Part shown: positions 53,554-64,000 of the stretch, piece by piece | Numbering within the stretch: position 1 is the stretch's first letter | Layout: each line of letters starts with the position of its first letter | Assembly: GCF_021513155.1 (NCBI RefSeq) | Contig: NZ_CP090983.1 | Span: 137,501-201,500 of the forward strand | Direction of reading: 5' to 3' | Length of the DNA stretch: 64,000 bases | DNA from: Jeotgalibaca sp. MA1X17-3 | Lineage (GTDB): Bacteria; Bacillota; Bacilli; Lactobacillales; Aerococcaceae | Notes under the pieces: model-generated | What the model was told of the DNA's origin: nothing | The model's database searches: none | What the model saw: the letters and a program-made list of their open reading frames with translations, nothing else | Made by a program: the position numbers and the translations under genes

Positions 53554-54885
53554 ATGAAACAAGAAAACAAACATTATGGTCTAGGAACAGCTATCTCCAT
53601 GATTGTAGGGATTTGTATAGGATCAGGTATCTTCTTTAAAGCTGATGATATTTTGCGCTTTACAGGTGGAAATATTCGTCTCAGTGTACTAGTATTTTTT
53701 ATTGGTGCTTTTTGTGTAATATTCGGGAATATCACCCTTTCTCAATTAGCCTCACGAACCGATAATGCTGGTGGAGTTGTAGCTTATTTTGAAGAGTTCA
53801 TTTCTCCAAAAGCAGCAAATGCATTTGGATGGTTTCAAATGTATGCCTACTACCCTTCTATTGCTGTTGTCGTTAGCTGGGTTGCAGGAATTTATACTAC
53901 GATGTTATTTAATCTACCTAGCACCCTTGAAATACAAGTATTCATTGGCATGATTTACCTATTCTTTTTCCATATTTTAAATTATTTTTCTTTAAAATTA
54001 GGTGGACGTTTTCAAAATATTTCAACAGTTATGAAAATTATTCCTCTTCTTACAATTGCAATTATTGGATTTTTTTCTAATCAGCCTCATCCAGTAACAA
54101 CAGAACAACTAGTCGTTCCGATACAAGATGTTGGTGTGAGTTGGTTAGCAGCCCTTGTTCCGATTGCTTTTTCATTTGATGGATGGGTAATCTCTACTAG
54201 TATTACTCACGAGGTTCGAAATGCTAAAAAAACAATGCCAATTGCTTTAACAATTGGACCTTTGATTGTTTTAGGTATCTATCTTGCTTATTTTTTAGGA
54301 ATGTCTTCTTTAGTTGGTCCTGAATATATTTTGGCAAATGGTGACAACACCATTTATGAAGTTGGTAATCAACTCTTTGGATCAAGAGGAGGCTTTATTA
54401 TACTTTTCTTCATTTTAATTGCTGTTTTAGGTGTTGTTAATGGCTTAGTATTAGGAAATATTCGCCTACCACAATCACTTGCTGCAAAAGGAATGATTCC
54501 AAATAGTAAAAAAATTAGAAAGATTGATAATCGCACTGAACTTTCTCCCCATGCCGCTATTACTTCTTGCGTAATCTCTCTTGTTTGGATGGTGATTCAT
54601 TATTTCACTCAAAAAACACAAGTTCTTTCGGGTGGAGATGTAAGTGAAATTGCTATTGTCTTCAGTTATATCACGTATGTCATCCTTTACTGGAAAGTGA
54701 TACAAATGAAGAAGCAAGGAATCATAACAAGTCCTATTTTAGGTGTCTTATTTCCTATTTTAGGTATGGCTGGTTCTGGAATTATTGTAATTGGTGGAGT
54801 AATATCTAATCCAATATTTGTTCCACTTTTCTTAATTTTTTGTCTAAGTATCTCTTTAAGTGGATATTTTTATCAAATTAAATAG
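53554..54885 (+). CDS. amino acid permease (APC superfamily)
   Basis: 443 residues, about twelve membrane helices, with the APC signature GICIGSGIFFKADDI in the first helix. I choose ATG 53554 (MKQENKHYGLG), seven bases after AGGAG; an in-frame ATG at 53527 lacks a site. The loop KAANAFGWFQMYAYYPSIAVV and the substrate are not specific enough to name the amino acid; YkbA/SteT-like Ser/Thr exchangers are the nearest pattern. Single gene. Confidence 0.85.
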   Translation: MKQENKHYGLGTAISMIVGICIGSGIFFKADDILRFTGGNIRLSVLVFFIGAFCVIFGNITLSQLASRTDNAGGVVAYFEEFISPKAANAFGWFQMYAYYPSIAVVVSWVAGIYTTMLFNLPSTLEIQVFIGMIYLFFFHILNYFSLKLGGRFQNISTVMKIIPLLTIAIIGFFSNQPHPVTTEQLVVPIQDVGVSWLAALVPIAFSFDGWVISTSITHEVRNAKKTMPIALTIGPLIVLGIYLAYFLGMSSLVGPEYILANGDNTIYEVGNQLFGSRGGFIILFFILIAVLGVVNGLVLGNIRLPQSLAAKGMIPNSKKIRKIDNRTELSPHAAITSCVISLVWMVIHYFTQKTQVLSGGDVSEIAIVFSYITYVILYWKVIQMKKQGIITSPILGVLFPILGMAGSGIIVIGGVISNPIFVPLFLIFCLSISLSGYFYQIK

Positions 54886-54953
54886 TATAAAGTAGAATTG
54901 AATTTTGTTTTTTGTATACTACAAAATATAGTAATACAAAGGAGTTGATTATG

Positions 54954-55727
54954 ATGTGTCTCATTACTTTCCATCTTTCTTCTCATCCTACTTACAAACT
55001 CATTCTCGCTGCTAACCGAGATGAGTTGTATGAGCGGCCGACAGCACCTGCTAATTTTTGGAAAGAATTTCCTGATTTACTAGCAGGAAAAGATCTACAA
55101 GCAAAGGGAACCTGGCTTGGAATCACAAAAACGGGGAAAATTGCTGCCATTACCAACTGTTACGATGCAGAGACTCTTAATAGTACTACACAAAAGAATT
55201 CTCGTGGAAAAATTATTATCGATTATTTAACCTCTAAGAAAACGGCTACTCAATATTTAGAGCAGTTAATTACTAAAAAGAATCAATACCTTCCTTTTAA
55301 TGTTCTTTTAGGTGATATTAATAAATTTTATCATTTTAATTCTCAAAACCAATCGTATACACTTCTTCCAAAAGGAACCCATAGTCTCAGTAACGCAACT
55401 ATCAATACTCCTTGGCTAAAAGTAACAAACACAAAAGAAAAATTGAATATGATTATTGATACTTCTAATCATTATGCAGATCAACTCTTCCAAATGATGA
55501 TGAATCAAACTCCAGCTCCTGATCAACAACTTCCTGATATCTCATTACCAATAGCGATTAAAAGAAAAGTATCAGCAAATTTTATTGATACCGAAAACTT
55601 TGGAACAAGGTCTACTACTCTTATTCTAGTGGACCATAATAATATGGTCACCTTTATTGAAAGAACCTATGATTCAAAAAATAATAGTCAGGACCATTCC
55701 TATCATTTTCAAGTAAGTGAGCGATAA
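54954..55727 (+). CDS. NRDE family protein (TANGO2-like)
   Basis: 257 residues with the defining NRDE motif in LAANRDELYERPT and LAGKDLQAKGTWLGIT. Family members begin Met-Cys, so the ATG at 54954 (MCLITFHLS) is chosen over the adjacent ATG at 54951; AAAGGAG is nine bases upstream. An N-terminal nucleophile role for the Cys is proposed for the family. Substrate unknown. Confidence 0.85.
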   Translation: MCLITFHLSSHPTYKLILAANRDELYERPTAPANFWKEFPDLLAGKDLQAKGTWLGITKTGKIAAITNCYDAETLNSTTQKNSRGKIIIDYLTSKKTATQYLEQLITKKNQYLPFNVLLGDINKFYHFNSQNQSYTLLPKGTHSLSNATINTPWLKVTNTKEKLNMIIDTSNHYADQLFQMMMNQTPAPDQQLPDISLPIAIKRKVSANFIDTENFGTRSTTLILVDHNNMVTFIERTYDSKNNSQDHSYHFQVSER

Positions 55728-55764
55728 GAATGATTGTAACTAATAAATGACTATGTAAAAAAAA

Positions 55765-55802
55765 TAAAACGTCACCTCCCAAAATTGGGAGGTGACGTTT
55801 TA
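55765..55802. terminator. bidirectional terminator
   Basis: TAAAACGTCACCTCCCAA-loop-TTGGGAGGTGACGTTTTA, between convergent genes. Confidence 0.9.
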
Positions 55803-55814
55803 TGTAGTATTTCA

Positions 55815-57173
55815 TTAATTTTTGAACGAGTGTAGCGGTGCCGGAATATGCCCACCCCTACTAATTAAATCTTCAGAAGAGAATTCACTTACTCCTAAAA
55901 GTGGTGCCCGTCCTAGTAAACCACCAAATTCAACTGTATCACCGACGTCCATTCCTGGAACAGGAATGATACGAACAGCTGTCGTTTTATGATTCATAAT
56001 TCCAATTGCAGCTTCATCCGCAATGATAGCAGATAAGGTAGCTGCTGTTGTTTTACCAGGAACGGCAACCATGTCCAGACCTACTGAACAAATGGCAGTC
56101 ATAGCCTCTAATTTATCAATGGTGATAGCTCCTAATTCTACAGCTTCAATCATACCAATATCTTCTGAAACAGGTATGAAAGAACCTGAAAGTCCACCGA
56201 CATGTCCACAAGCCATCAGTCCACCTTTTTTTACTGCATCATTTAATACAGCTAAAGCAGCAGTTGTACCGTGCGTACCTACACGTTCTACGCCCATTTC
56301 CTGTAAGATATAGGCAACTGAATCTCCCAAAGCAGGAGTAGGTGCTAAAGAAAGATCAACAATTCCAAATGGAACTCCCAACCTCTCAGAAGCCATCGTT
56401 CCAACTAACTGTCCCATACGAGTAATTTTAAAAGCAGCTACTTTAATGGTCTCAGCAACAACATCAAAAGATTCACCTTTTACCTTTTCTAATGCACGTT
56501 TTACAACCCCTGGACCACTTACTCCTACATGAACAACAACATCTGCTTCCCCAACACCATGAAATGCCCCAGCCATAAAAGGATTATCATCTACAGCATT
56601 AGCAAATACTACTAATTTTGCAGCACCAAGCCCTCCTGTGTCTGCAGTAAGCTCTGCAGTTTCTTTTACAACTTTTCCCATTTGTGCAACTGCGTCCATA
56701 TTGATTCCTGCTTTTGTAGAGCCAATATTTACCGAAGAACAAACTACAGATGTTTCTGATAGCGCACGTGGAATGGAGTCAATTAGTATTCGATCGCCTT
56801 TTGTATAGCCTTTTTCAACTAATGCGCTAAATCCACCGATAAAGTCTACTCCAACTTTTTTTGCAGCAGCATCTAAAGTTTTTGCAAATGCTACATAATC
56901 TGTATCTGAAGATGCTCCTGCAATTAGTGCAATAGGGGTAACAGATATTCTTTTATTAATAATAGGAATTCCTAATTGATCTTCTATTTCTTGAGCAACA
57001 GGTACTAAATCTTTAGCATAACTAGTTATTTTATTATAAATTTTTTCTCTTGCCTTTTCTCCATCACTATCAGCACAGTCTAATAAAGAAATCCCCATCG
57101 TAACTGTACGAATATCTAATTTTTCCTCTGCAATCATTTGGATCGTTTCTAAAATATTCTCTTTTCTATTCAT
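55815..57173 (-). CDS. PFL family protein (UPF0210/DUF711)
   Basis: 452 residues, glycyl-radical-like PFL fold family without the glycyl radical motif. Motifs: [29 protein letters not shown] (in part), [21 protein letters not shown]. Co-transcribed with the ACT-domain gene 14 bases upstream, a pair kept in many bacteria; function unknown, perhaps amino-acid sensing. Confidence 0.9.
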   Translation of the reverse strand: MNRKENILETIQMIAEEKLDIRTVTMGISLLDCADSDGEKAREKIYNKITSYAKDLVPVAQEIEDQLGIPIINKRISVTPIALIAGASSDTDYVAFAKTLDAAAKKVGVDFIGGFSALVEKGYTKGDRILIDSIPRALSETSVVCSSVNIGSTKAGINMDAVAQMGKVVKETAELTADTGGLGAAKLVVFANAVDDNPFMAGAFHGVGEADVVVHVGVSGPGVVKRALEKVKGESFDVVAETIKVAAFKITRMGQLVGTMASERLGVPFGIVDLSLAPTPALGDSVAYILQEMGVERVGTHGTTAALAVLNDAVKKGGLMACGHVGGLSGSFIPVSEDIGMIEAVELGAITIDKLEAMTAICSVGLDMVAVPGKTTAATLSAIIADEAAIGIMNHKTTAVRIIPVPGMDVGDTVEFGGLLGRAPLLGVSEFSSEDLISRGGHIPAPLHSFKN

Positions 57174-57187
57174 TTCTTACACCTGCC

Positions 57188-57457
57188 TCACAATGTATGC
57201 ATCGCATTAAAGATTTCTTCTGATTGAATGCGAACGACTAATTTTTCTTCTGCTTCGATCTCTTTCATTTGCTCACGAACTTCTGGAATTGAATGAGGTG
57301 AAGAGGTGAAATCACACAACAAAATCATAGTAAAATATTCTTCCATCAATGTTTGTGATATATCCAAGATATTTACTTGTACGTCTGCTAACTTTTTACT
57401 AACGCTAGCTACGATTCCAGTATGGTCTTTTCCGGTTACTGTAATAATTGCTCTCAT
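57188..57457 (-). CDS. ACT domain protein (UPF0237)
   Basis: 89 residues, one ACT domain: AIITVTGKDHTGIVASVSKKLADVQVNILDISQTL in outline, a ligand-binding regulator of amino-acid metabolism. First gene of a pair with the UPF0210 gene. Confidence 0.9.
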   Translation of the reverse strand: MRAIITVTGKDHTGIVASVSKKLADVQVNILDISQTLMEEYFTMILLCDFTSSPHSIPEVREQMKEIEAEEKLVVRIQSEEIFNAMHTL

Positions 57458-57583
57458 ATTTTTCCCTCACTTTTCTTTTCCACACGTAGACGTATGGCTT
57501 TAAAATATTGTAACATACCCTACTACTCAATTGGCATGCTTTTACTACTCTCATACTCTTAAATTAAATTTTAATAAATAAAT

Positions 57584-57628
57584 ATAAAAAAAGAAGCAAA
57601 AGGCTCCGTAGAGCTTTTGCTTCTTTTA
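57584..57628 (-). terminator. rRNA/tRNA operon terminator, now separated from the tRNA genes
   Basis: AAAGAAGCAAAAG(CTC)-loop-(GAG)CTTTTGCTTCTTT, T-tailed on the minus strand. In the ancestral order this would directly follow tRNA-Leu(CAA); the ISL3 element now lies between them, and the left copy of the TSD is the foot of this hairpin. Confidence 0.8.
57621..57628. repeat. 8-bp target site duplication, left
   Basis: TTCTTTTA, repeated exactly at 59132-59139, flanking the ISL3 element. Confidence 0.9.
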
Positions 57629-57755
57629 GGCTCTATAATATTTGGTGTTGGTGGCTTACAATCACCAATGCCTATTTTTATTCAAAAAAATAGAAACATG
57701 TGAAAAAATCCGATAGAATAAAGTTACGACACAACATTCTAAAGGAGGTTTTCAC

Positions 57756-59036
57756 ATGTCCCATTCTCATTATATTCGAACCATGCTAGATTTGAAAGAT
57801 AAAAACATTACGTTCTTACAATCCTTTTGTAAAGAGACGAAAATCAAAGGGATTCTCTCGAAGGTTTTTTATGGCATCCTTTCCTACACACCTCTCCGGT
57901 GTGTCAACTGTGGGATGGGAAAAGAAGGAACATCTATTATTAAATATGGCTTTAAGACGAGTCGGTTAACGTTGAATAGCACCAGCCATTACCCAACATA
58001 CTTACTGCTAAAAAAACAACGCTTTTATTGTAAAAAATGTGTCTCTACTTTCTGTGCAGAAACAAGCGAGGTAGACCGGCATTGCTTCATTTCCAATACG
58101 GTTAAACAATCCATCGCGATTGAATCGAAAGATAAAATTTCAGAGAAAGACTTAGCGAGGCGTCACCACGTTAGCCCAACGACAACTTCACGAGTCATTC
58201 AAATCATGGCTTCTTCCTTTCAATTACGTACACACTCTCTCCCTAAACATTTATCCTTTGATGAGTTTCATTCTGTCGGAAATCAGATGAGCTTTATCTA
58301 TATCGATTCTGTGACCCACCAGGTTATTGATGTTTTATCAGACCGAAGGTTACCAACCCTTCGAAGCCACTTTGGTCGCTACTCAACAGAAACGCGCTCC
58401 AAAGTAGAAACGATTGTCATTGATATGAATACTCCTTACTTAACACTCATTCACGAATTATTTCCACGGGCTAAAATTATTATTGATTCGTTTCATTTGG
58501 TCCAACTTATTAGTCGTTCTTTGAATCAAACGAGAGTGACCTGTATGAACCAGTATCGGACTTCAAATCCAGAAGACTTAAAAAAATATCGCAAACTCAA
58601 GCGGTACTGGAAACTTGGATTAAAGAGAGAATCCGATTTGAATTCCGTTCACTATTCGTATCACCGATTGTTTAAAGGAATGAAAAGTCAGACAGGGGTC
58701 ATGGATTACCTTTTAAATTTGGGAGACGAATACAAAACGACGTATCAGTTCTATCAAGATCTTTTATTTGCCTTTGATCAAAAAGATTTCGTTCTTTTCC
58801 AAGAGATCTTAAAAGAAGCCCCAGTGGGGCTTTCTTCCTACATGAAAACAAGTCTGCGAACTCTTAAAAAGTATCAATCATACGTAGAAAATACGTTCTT
58901 ACATCCTTACACAAATGGACCGATTGAAGGAATCAATAATAAAATTAAAGTGATCAAACGAATAGCCTTTGGATTTCGCAGTTTTTCTAAGTTCAAAACT
59001 AGAATTTTAATTTCCTGTAATACCGTTCAAAAATAA
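57756..59036 (+). CDS. ISL3-family transposase
   Basis: 426 residues. N-terminal zinc-ribbon (CVNC and CKKC, about 49-87), HTH (SEKDLARRHHVSPTTTSRVIQ), then the ISL3 DDE domain with LSFDEFHSV, IVIDMNTPY/IIIDSFHLVQ and the C-terminal NGPIEGINNKIKVIKRIAFGFRS with the catalytic Glu. AAAGGAGG precedes the ATG. Complete. Confidence 0.96.
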   Translation: MSHSHYIRTMLDLKDKNITFLQSFCKETKIKGILSKVFYGILSYTPLRCVNCGMGKEGTSIIKYGFKTSRLTLNSTSHYPTYLLLKKQRFYCKKCVSTFCAETSEVDRHCFISNTVKQSIAIESKDKISEKDLARRHHVSPTTTSRVIQIMASSFQLRTHSLPKHLSFDEFHSVGNQMSFIYIDSVTHQVIDVLSDRRLPTLRSHFGRYSTETRSKVETIVIDMNTPYLTLIHELFPRAKIIIDSFHLVQLISRSLNQTRVTCMNQYRTSNPEDLKKYRKLKRYWKLGLKRESDLNSVHYSYHRLFKGMKSQTGVMDYLLNLGDEYKTTYQFYQDLLFAFDQKDFVLFQEILKEAPVGLSSYMKTSLRTLKKYQSYVENTFLHPYTNGPIEGINNKIKVIKRIAFGFRSFSKFKTRILISCNTVQK

Positions 59037-59070
59037 AAAAATGCTCTCCAACGGTTCGTTGGAAAGCATT
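59030..59070 (-). terminator. IS-borne terminator facing incoming minus-strand transcription
   Basis: AATGCTTTCCAACG-loop-CGTTGGAGAGCAT followed by TTTTTTTATTTTT on the minus strand. It would stop transcripts entering the element from the tRNA genes before they become antisense to the transposase. Confidence 0.78.
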
Positions 59071-59131
59071 CATTATGTGACTCTCATTCTTCATCGGATT
59101 TGTAGTTACCAACACGATTTGACGAAGAGCC

Positions 59132-59139
59132 TTCTTTTA
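59132..59139. repeat. 8-bp target site duplication, right
   Basis: TTCTTTTA, the right copy flanking the ISL3 element. Confidence 0.9.
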
Positions 59140-59150
59140 CTATATTTGTA

Positions 59151-59234
59151 TACCGACGGCCGGGGTCGAACCGGCACGCCCTCGCGGGCACTGGATTTTG
59201 AATCCAGCGCGTCTGCCTGTTCCGCCACGCCGGC
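59151..59234 (-). tRNA. tRNA-Leu (CAA)
   Basis: Class II tRNA with long variable arm; anticodon loop TTCAAAA. Last tRNA of the operon; no CCA encoded. The ISL3 element begins 20 bases downstream. Confidence 0.95.
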
Positions 59235-59270
59235 AATATTTTATGCAAATTTTCAATCCTTATCAAGGAA

Positions 59271-59341
<71 letters not shown>

Positions 59342-59350
59342 GAAATCAAA

Positions 59351-59422
59351 CTGGGGTAGCTGGGTTCGAACCAACGAATAACGGAGTCAAAGTCCGTTGC
59401 CTTACCACTTGGCTATACCCCA
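59351..59422 (-). tRNA. tRNA-Gln (TTG)
   Basis: Loop CTTTGAC; starts with the U1-A72 pair typical of tRNA-Gln and ends in G73. Confidence 0.95.
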
Positions 59423-59452
59423 ATGATAATTAATAATATAAAAAATAAAAAA

Positions 59453-59526
59453 GGCGGCTGATGGGTATCGAACCCACGCGTGCCGGAACCACAATCCGGT
59501 GCGTTAACCACTTCGCCACAACCGCC
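59453..59526 (-). tRNA. tRNA-His (GTG)
   Basis: Loop TTGTGGT. The extra G(-1) is encoded opposite C73, as expected for tRNA-His. Confidence 0.95.
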
Positions 59527-59539
59527 ATAATTTGAAAAA

Positions 59540-59610
59540 CAGGGGTAGCAGGAATTGAACCCACACTAACGGTTTTGGAGACCGTTGTTCTACCTTTAAA
59601 CTATACCCCT
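59540..59610 (-). tRNA. tRNA-Trp (CCA)
   Basis: Loop CTCCAAA; acceptor AGGGGTA/TACCCCT with G73. Confidence 0.95.
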
Positions 59611-59624
59611 AAGGACAAAAAGAA

Positions 59625-59705
59625 TGGAGGAGGGCAGATTCGAACTGCCGAACCCGAGGGAGCGGATTTACAGTCCGCCGCGTTTAGCCACTTCGCTACT
59701 CCTCC
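59625..59705 (-). tRNA. tRNA-Tyr (GTA)
   Basis: Class II-like long variable arm; loop CTGTAAA; acceptor GGAGGAG/CTCCTCC. Confidence 0.95.
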
Positions 59706-59716
59706 GTTATTAAAAA

Positions 59717-59789
59717 TGGCTCGAGACAGAATCGAACTGCCGACACCTTGAGCTTCAATCAAGTGCTCTACCAACTGAGCTATCGAGCC
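59717..59789 (-). tRNA. tRNA-Phe (GAA)
   Basis: Loop TTGAAGC; acceptor GGCTCGA/TCGAGCC, A73. Confidence 0.95.
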
Positions 59790-59805
59790 AAAATATAAAA
59801 AAATA

Positions 59806-59878
59806 CGGTCCCGACGGGATTTGAACCCGCGATCTCCTGCGTGACAGGCAGGCATGTTAACCCCTACACCACGGAACC
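59806..59878 (-). tRNA. tRNA-Asp (GTC), copy 1
   Basis: Loop CTGTCAC; G73. Identical to the copy at 60278-60350. Confidence 0.95.
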
Positions 59879-59880
59879 TA

Positions 59881-59953
59881 TGGGGGTTAACGGGCTCGAA
59901 CCGCTGACATTCTGCTTGTAAGGCAGACGCTCTCCCAACTGAGCTAAACCCCC
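59881..59953 (-). tRNA. tRNA-Val (TAC), copy 1
   Basis: Loop CTTACAA; nearly identical to the copy at 61706-61778, differing in the acceptor (GGGGGTT against GGAGGTT). Confidence 0.95.
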
Positions 59954-60028
59954 ATGTAAAGTTTACACAAAAACAATTTAACATATACTATATTTCATAA
60001 ACTTATAAAATTTTGAATATTTTGTTAA

Positions 60029-60100
60029 TGACCCGTACGGGAATCGAACCCGTGATACCGCCGTGAAAGGGCGGTGTCTTAACCGCTTGACCAACGGGCC
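60029..60100 (-). tRNA. tRNA-Glu (TTC), copy 1
   Basis: Loop CTTTCAC; identical to the copy at 60610-60681. Confidence 0.95.
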
Positions 60101-60119
60101 ATAAAAATCGAAAAATAAA

Positions 60120-60193
<74 letters not shown>

Positions 60194-60202
60194 ATAAAAA
60201 AA

Positions 60203-60273
60203 AGCGGGTGACGAGAATCGAACTCGCGACGACAGCTTGGAAGGCTGTGGTTTTACCACTAAACTACACCCGC
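60203..60273 (-). tRNA. tRNA-Gly (TCC)
   Basis: Loop CTTCCAA; U73. Only four bases separate it from the upstream tRNA-Asp. Confidence 0.95.
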
Positions 60274-60277
60274 ATGG

Positions 60278-60350
60278 CGGTCCCGACGGGATTTGAACCC
60301 GCGATCTCCTGCGTGACAGGCAGGCATGTTAACCCCTACACCACGGAACC
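60278..60350 (-). tRNA. tRNA-Asp (GTC), copy 2
   Basis: Identical body to copy 1. The next three bases read CCA, so its 3' end is encoded, unlike most tRNAs here. Confidence 0.95.
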
Positions 60351-60391
60351 GTTAAATATTAACTATAATATTTAAAATAAAAAATGAAAAA

Positions 60392-60464
<73 letters not shown>

Positions 60465-60515
60465 ATAATAGTAAGTATATATTTTCTTCATCAGTCTAAG
60501 TAGACTAAAAAAGTA

Positions 60516-60605
60516 AGGAGGATAAGGGATTCGAACCCTTGCGTGTTTTTACACACCTGACGGTTTTCAAGACCGTTCCCTTCAGCCGGACTTGGGTAAT
60601 CCTCC
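60516..60605 (-). tRNA. tRNA-Ser (TGA)
   Basis: Class II, 90 nt; loop CTTGAAA; acceptor GGAGGAT/ATCCTCC. The discriminator reads U rather than the usual G. Confidence 0.94.
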
Positions 60606-60609
60606 ATGA

Positions 60610-60681
60610 TGACCCGTACGGGAATCGAACCCGTGATACCGCCGTGAAAGGGCGGTGTCTTAACCGCTTGACCAACGGGCC
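60610..60681 (-). tRNA. tRNA-Glu (TTC), copy 2
   Basis: Identical to the copy at 60029-60100. Confidence 0.95.
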
Positions 60682-60704
60682 TTGCTATATTTAAAAAAAC
60701 AAAA

Positions 60705-60792
60705 CGGAGAAGGAGGGATTTGAACCCTCGCGCCGCGTTAGCGACCTACACCCTTAGCAGGGGCGCCTCTTCAGCCTCTTGAGTACTTCCCC
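60705..60792 (-). tRNA. tRNA-Ser (GCT)
   Basis: Class II, 88 nt; loop CTGCTAA; acceptor GGGGAAG/CTTCTCC, G73. Confidence 0.94.
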
Positions 60793-60832
60793 ATCAAAAA
60801 TAAATAACCAGTTTACAGGGACTTTCCTGCAA

Positions 60833-60906
60833 TGGACCTTGCAGGACTCGAACCTGCGACCGGACGGTTATGAGCCGTCTGCTCTAACCAACTGAGCTAA
60901 AGGTCC
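60833..60906 (-). tRNA. tRNA with CAT anticodon, probably Ile2 (lysidine type)
   Basis: Loop CTCATAA, acceptor GGACCTT/AAGGTCC. The body resembles Bacillus tRNA-Ile2, whose C34 is modified by TilS to read AUA; the other CAT tRNA at 60962 looks like elongator Met, which supports this. Confidence 0.75.
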
Positions 60907-60961
60907 CAGCTCGGTAAAATATAGAAACCTTTAAATAAGTGATTCGAGTATATTTAAAAGA

Positions 60962-61035
60962 TAGCGGCGAAGGGGATCGAACCCCCGACCTCCCGGGTAT
61001 GAACCGGACGCTCTAGCCAGCTGAGCTACACCGCC
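60962..61035 (-). tRNA. tRNA-Met (CAT), elongator
   Basis: Loop TTCATAC and the G1-U72 acceptor pair match Bacillus elongator tRNA-Met. Confidence 0.85.
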
Positions 61036-61067
61036 AAAATTTCAACAACCAAAATTTCATGATTGTA

Positions 61068-61141
61068 TCGGGAAAACAGGATTCGAACCTGCGACCCCTT
61101 GGTCCCAAACCAAGTGCTCTACCAAGCTGAGCTATTTCCCG
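61068..61141 (-). tRNA. tRNA-Pro (TGG)
   Basis: Loop TTTGGGA; acceptor CGGGAAA/TTTCCCG, A73. Confidence 0.95.
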
Positions 61142-61149
61142 TAAAAAAA

Positions 61150-61223
61150 TGCACCCAGCAGGAGTCGAACCTGCAACCGCTTGATTCGTAGTCAAGTACT
61201 CTATCCAATTGAGCTATGGGTGC
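61150..61223 (-). tRNA. tRNA-Arg (ACG)
   Basis: Loop CTACGAA; A34 is expected to be deaminated to inosine. Confidence 0.95.
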
Positions 61224-61235
61224 TTTTAAAAAAAA

Positions 61236-61321
61236 TGCCGAGAATCGGGATCGAACCGATACGGTGATCACTCACCGCAGGATTTTAAGTCCTGTGCGTC
61301 TGCCAATTCCGCCACCCCGGC
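61236..61321 (-). tRNA. tRNA-Leu (TAA)
   Basis: Class II; loop CTTAAAA. Confidence 0.95.
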
Positions 61322-61361
61322 ATTATTCTATTTTACATAAAGCAGATAGTCTGCCTATGTA

Positions 61362-61433
61362 AGCGGAAGACGGGGTTCGAACCCGCGACCCCCACCTTGG
61401 CAAGGTGATGTTCTACCACTGAACTACTTCCGC
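61362..61433 (-). tRNA. tRNA-Gly (GCC)
   Basis: Loop TTGCCAA; U73. Confidence 0.95.
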
Positions 61434-61437
61434 ATGG

Positions 61438-61510
61438 TGCCGGCTAAAGGATTTGAACCCTCGACCCTCTGATTACAAATCAGATGCTCTACCAACTGAG
61501 CTAAGCCGGC
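61438..61510 (-). tRNA. tRNA-Thr (TGT)
   Basis: Loop TTTGTAA; A73 followed directly by CCA at 61437-61435, so the 3' end is encoded. Only four bases from the next tRNA. Confidence 0.95.
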
Positions 61511-61516
61511 TAAAAA

Positions 61517-61598
61517 TGCGGGTGAAGGGACTTGAACCCCCACGCCTTGCGGCGCTAGATCCTAAATCTAGTGCGTCTGCCAATTCCGCCACACCCGC
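61517..61598 (-). tRNA. tRNA-Leu (TAG)
   Basis: Class II; loop TTTAGGA; acceptor GCGGGTG/CACCCGC. Confidence 0.95.
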
Positions 61599-61623
61599 GT
61601 ACCCTTTTTTATTCAAAAAGGAA

Positions 61624-61696
61624 TGAGTTATGCAGGGCTCGAACCTGCGACCCTCTGATTAAAAGTCAGATGCTCTACCAGCTGAGCTAATAACTC
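61624..61696 (-). tRNA. tRNA-Lys (TTT)
   Basis: Loop CTTTTAA; acceptor GAGTTAT/ATAACTC. Confidence 0.95.
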
Positions 61697-61705
61697 ATAA
61701 AAAAA

Positions 61706-61778
61706 TGGAGGTTAACGGGCTCGAACCGCTGACATTCTGCTTGTAAGGCAGACGCTCTCCCAACTGAGCTAAACCTCC
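61706..61778 (-). tRNA. tRNA-Val (TAC), copy 2
   Basis: First tRNA after the 5S gene; loop CTTACAA. Confidence 0.95.
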
Positions 61779-61897
61779 ATAATACAAGAGTTCTTAAATA
61801 TAATACAGCATTTCTTTCATTACTGCAAGCATATTTTTTTACTACGGTACTTTAAACTTACCATAGAGAAACCTAGTATATAGAAAAATATAAAATG

Positions 61898-62014
61898 CGC
61901 GGCAGCGTCCTACTCTCACAAAGGGAAACCCTTCACTACAATCGGCGCTTGGAAGCTTAACTTCTGTGTTCGAGATGGGAACAGGTGTGGCCTTCCAGCC
62001 ATCGCCACCGCACA
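61898..62014 (-). rRNA. rrf: 5S ribosomal RNA
   Basis: 117 bases with the canonical features: TGTGCGGTGGCGAT at the 5' end, CCATCTCGAACACAGAAG and the closing GGACGCTGCCGCGC. Downstream of 23S and upstream of the tRNA block. Confidence 0.96.
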
Positions 62015-62111
62015 TTTTTATGGGATTAAGGAAACATTGTTCCCTCAAAACTGAATACACAACATGAAAAACAAAGGTTGACCAGGCACCGCATTACGTC
62101 GCTGCCTGTTT

Positions 62112-64000
<1,889 letters not shown>

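Larger units (their letters stand above)
57629..59131 (+). mobile_element. ISL3-family insertion sequence
   Basis: 1503 bp with an intact transposase. Terminal inverted repeats are imperfect: both ends begin GGCTCT and share GTGTTGGT at the same distance. The 8-bp direct repeat TTCTTTTA on both sides is the size ISL3 makes. The transposase and duplication being intact indicate a recent insertion. Confidence 0.94.

Noticed and set aside
59601..59984. 127-residue frame in the tRNA block and a 60-residue frame at 61013-61195
   Set aside because: They read straight through tRNA genes.

Overview
The window is chromosomal DNA of a low-GC Gram-positive bacterium of the order Lactobacillales. The gene order cysS-mrnC-rlmB-yacP-sigH ... 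rpmG-secE-nusG-rplK-rplA-rplJ-rplL-rpoB-rpoC, the MtlA/MtlR/MtlF/MtlD set, a GlnR-GlnA pair, and a large tRNA block behind an rRNA operon all fit that group. A Carnobacteriaceae or Enterococcaceae relative is my best guess, but the genus cannot be fixed from the sequence alone.

Layout. Positions 38-11972 (minus strand) hold the transcription/translation core: rpmG, secE, nusG, rplK, rplA, rplJ, rplL, a YbxB-type methyltransferase, rpoB and rpoC. Positions 12063-19186 (minus) carry a complete flavin-based extracellular electron transfer (EET) locus: dmkA, fmnB, pplA-like, dmkB, eetA, ndh2 and eetB. It sits between sigH and rpmG, which are normally close neighbours. Positions 19401-28047 (minus) are the sigH, yacP, rlmB, mrnC, cysS, gltX, yacL, radA, dut chain. 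Positions 28296-37768 are an accessory stretch: a sugar-ABC ATPase, an alpha-amylase, a PepV-like peptidase, and a compact cassette of a peptide precursor, an Rgg/PlcR-type regulator and a lipoprotein, followed by a BaeRF-like protein. An IS30-family element lies at about 38116-39401. Positions 39559-48843 hold nagB, the mannitol operon and lacZ. Positions 49074-57457 hold small metabolic genes, glnRA, a nitroreductase, an amino acid permease, an NRDE protein and an ACT/UPF0210 pair. An ISL3-family element with an exact 8-bp target duplication lies at 57629-59131. The rest is 27 tRNA genes, a 5S gene and the 3' two thirds of a 23S gene, all on the minus strand.

The most interesting candidate system is at 34106-35241. 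A 47-residue Sec-type precursor ending in DVWLIGGL is encoded divergently from a TPR-type HTH regulator. A perfect 22-bp palindrome lies exactly where an activator would sit upstream of the peptide promoter. The peptide end resembles streptococcal SHP pheromones and the precursor layout resembles PapR. A lipoprotein gene is translationally coupled to the regulator, and a gene of unknown function follows the peptide gene.

A second theme is sequence quality or decay. Five genes (ybxB-like, ndh2, gltX start, yacL, a GNAT acetyltransferase) each lack exactly one base, four of them in an A/T homopolymer of six or seven and one in the short GAATTC junction of yacL. This looks more like systematic homopolymer undercalling than five independent mutations, and it decides whether the EET locus should be read as functional.
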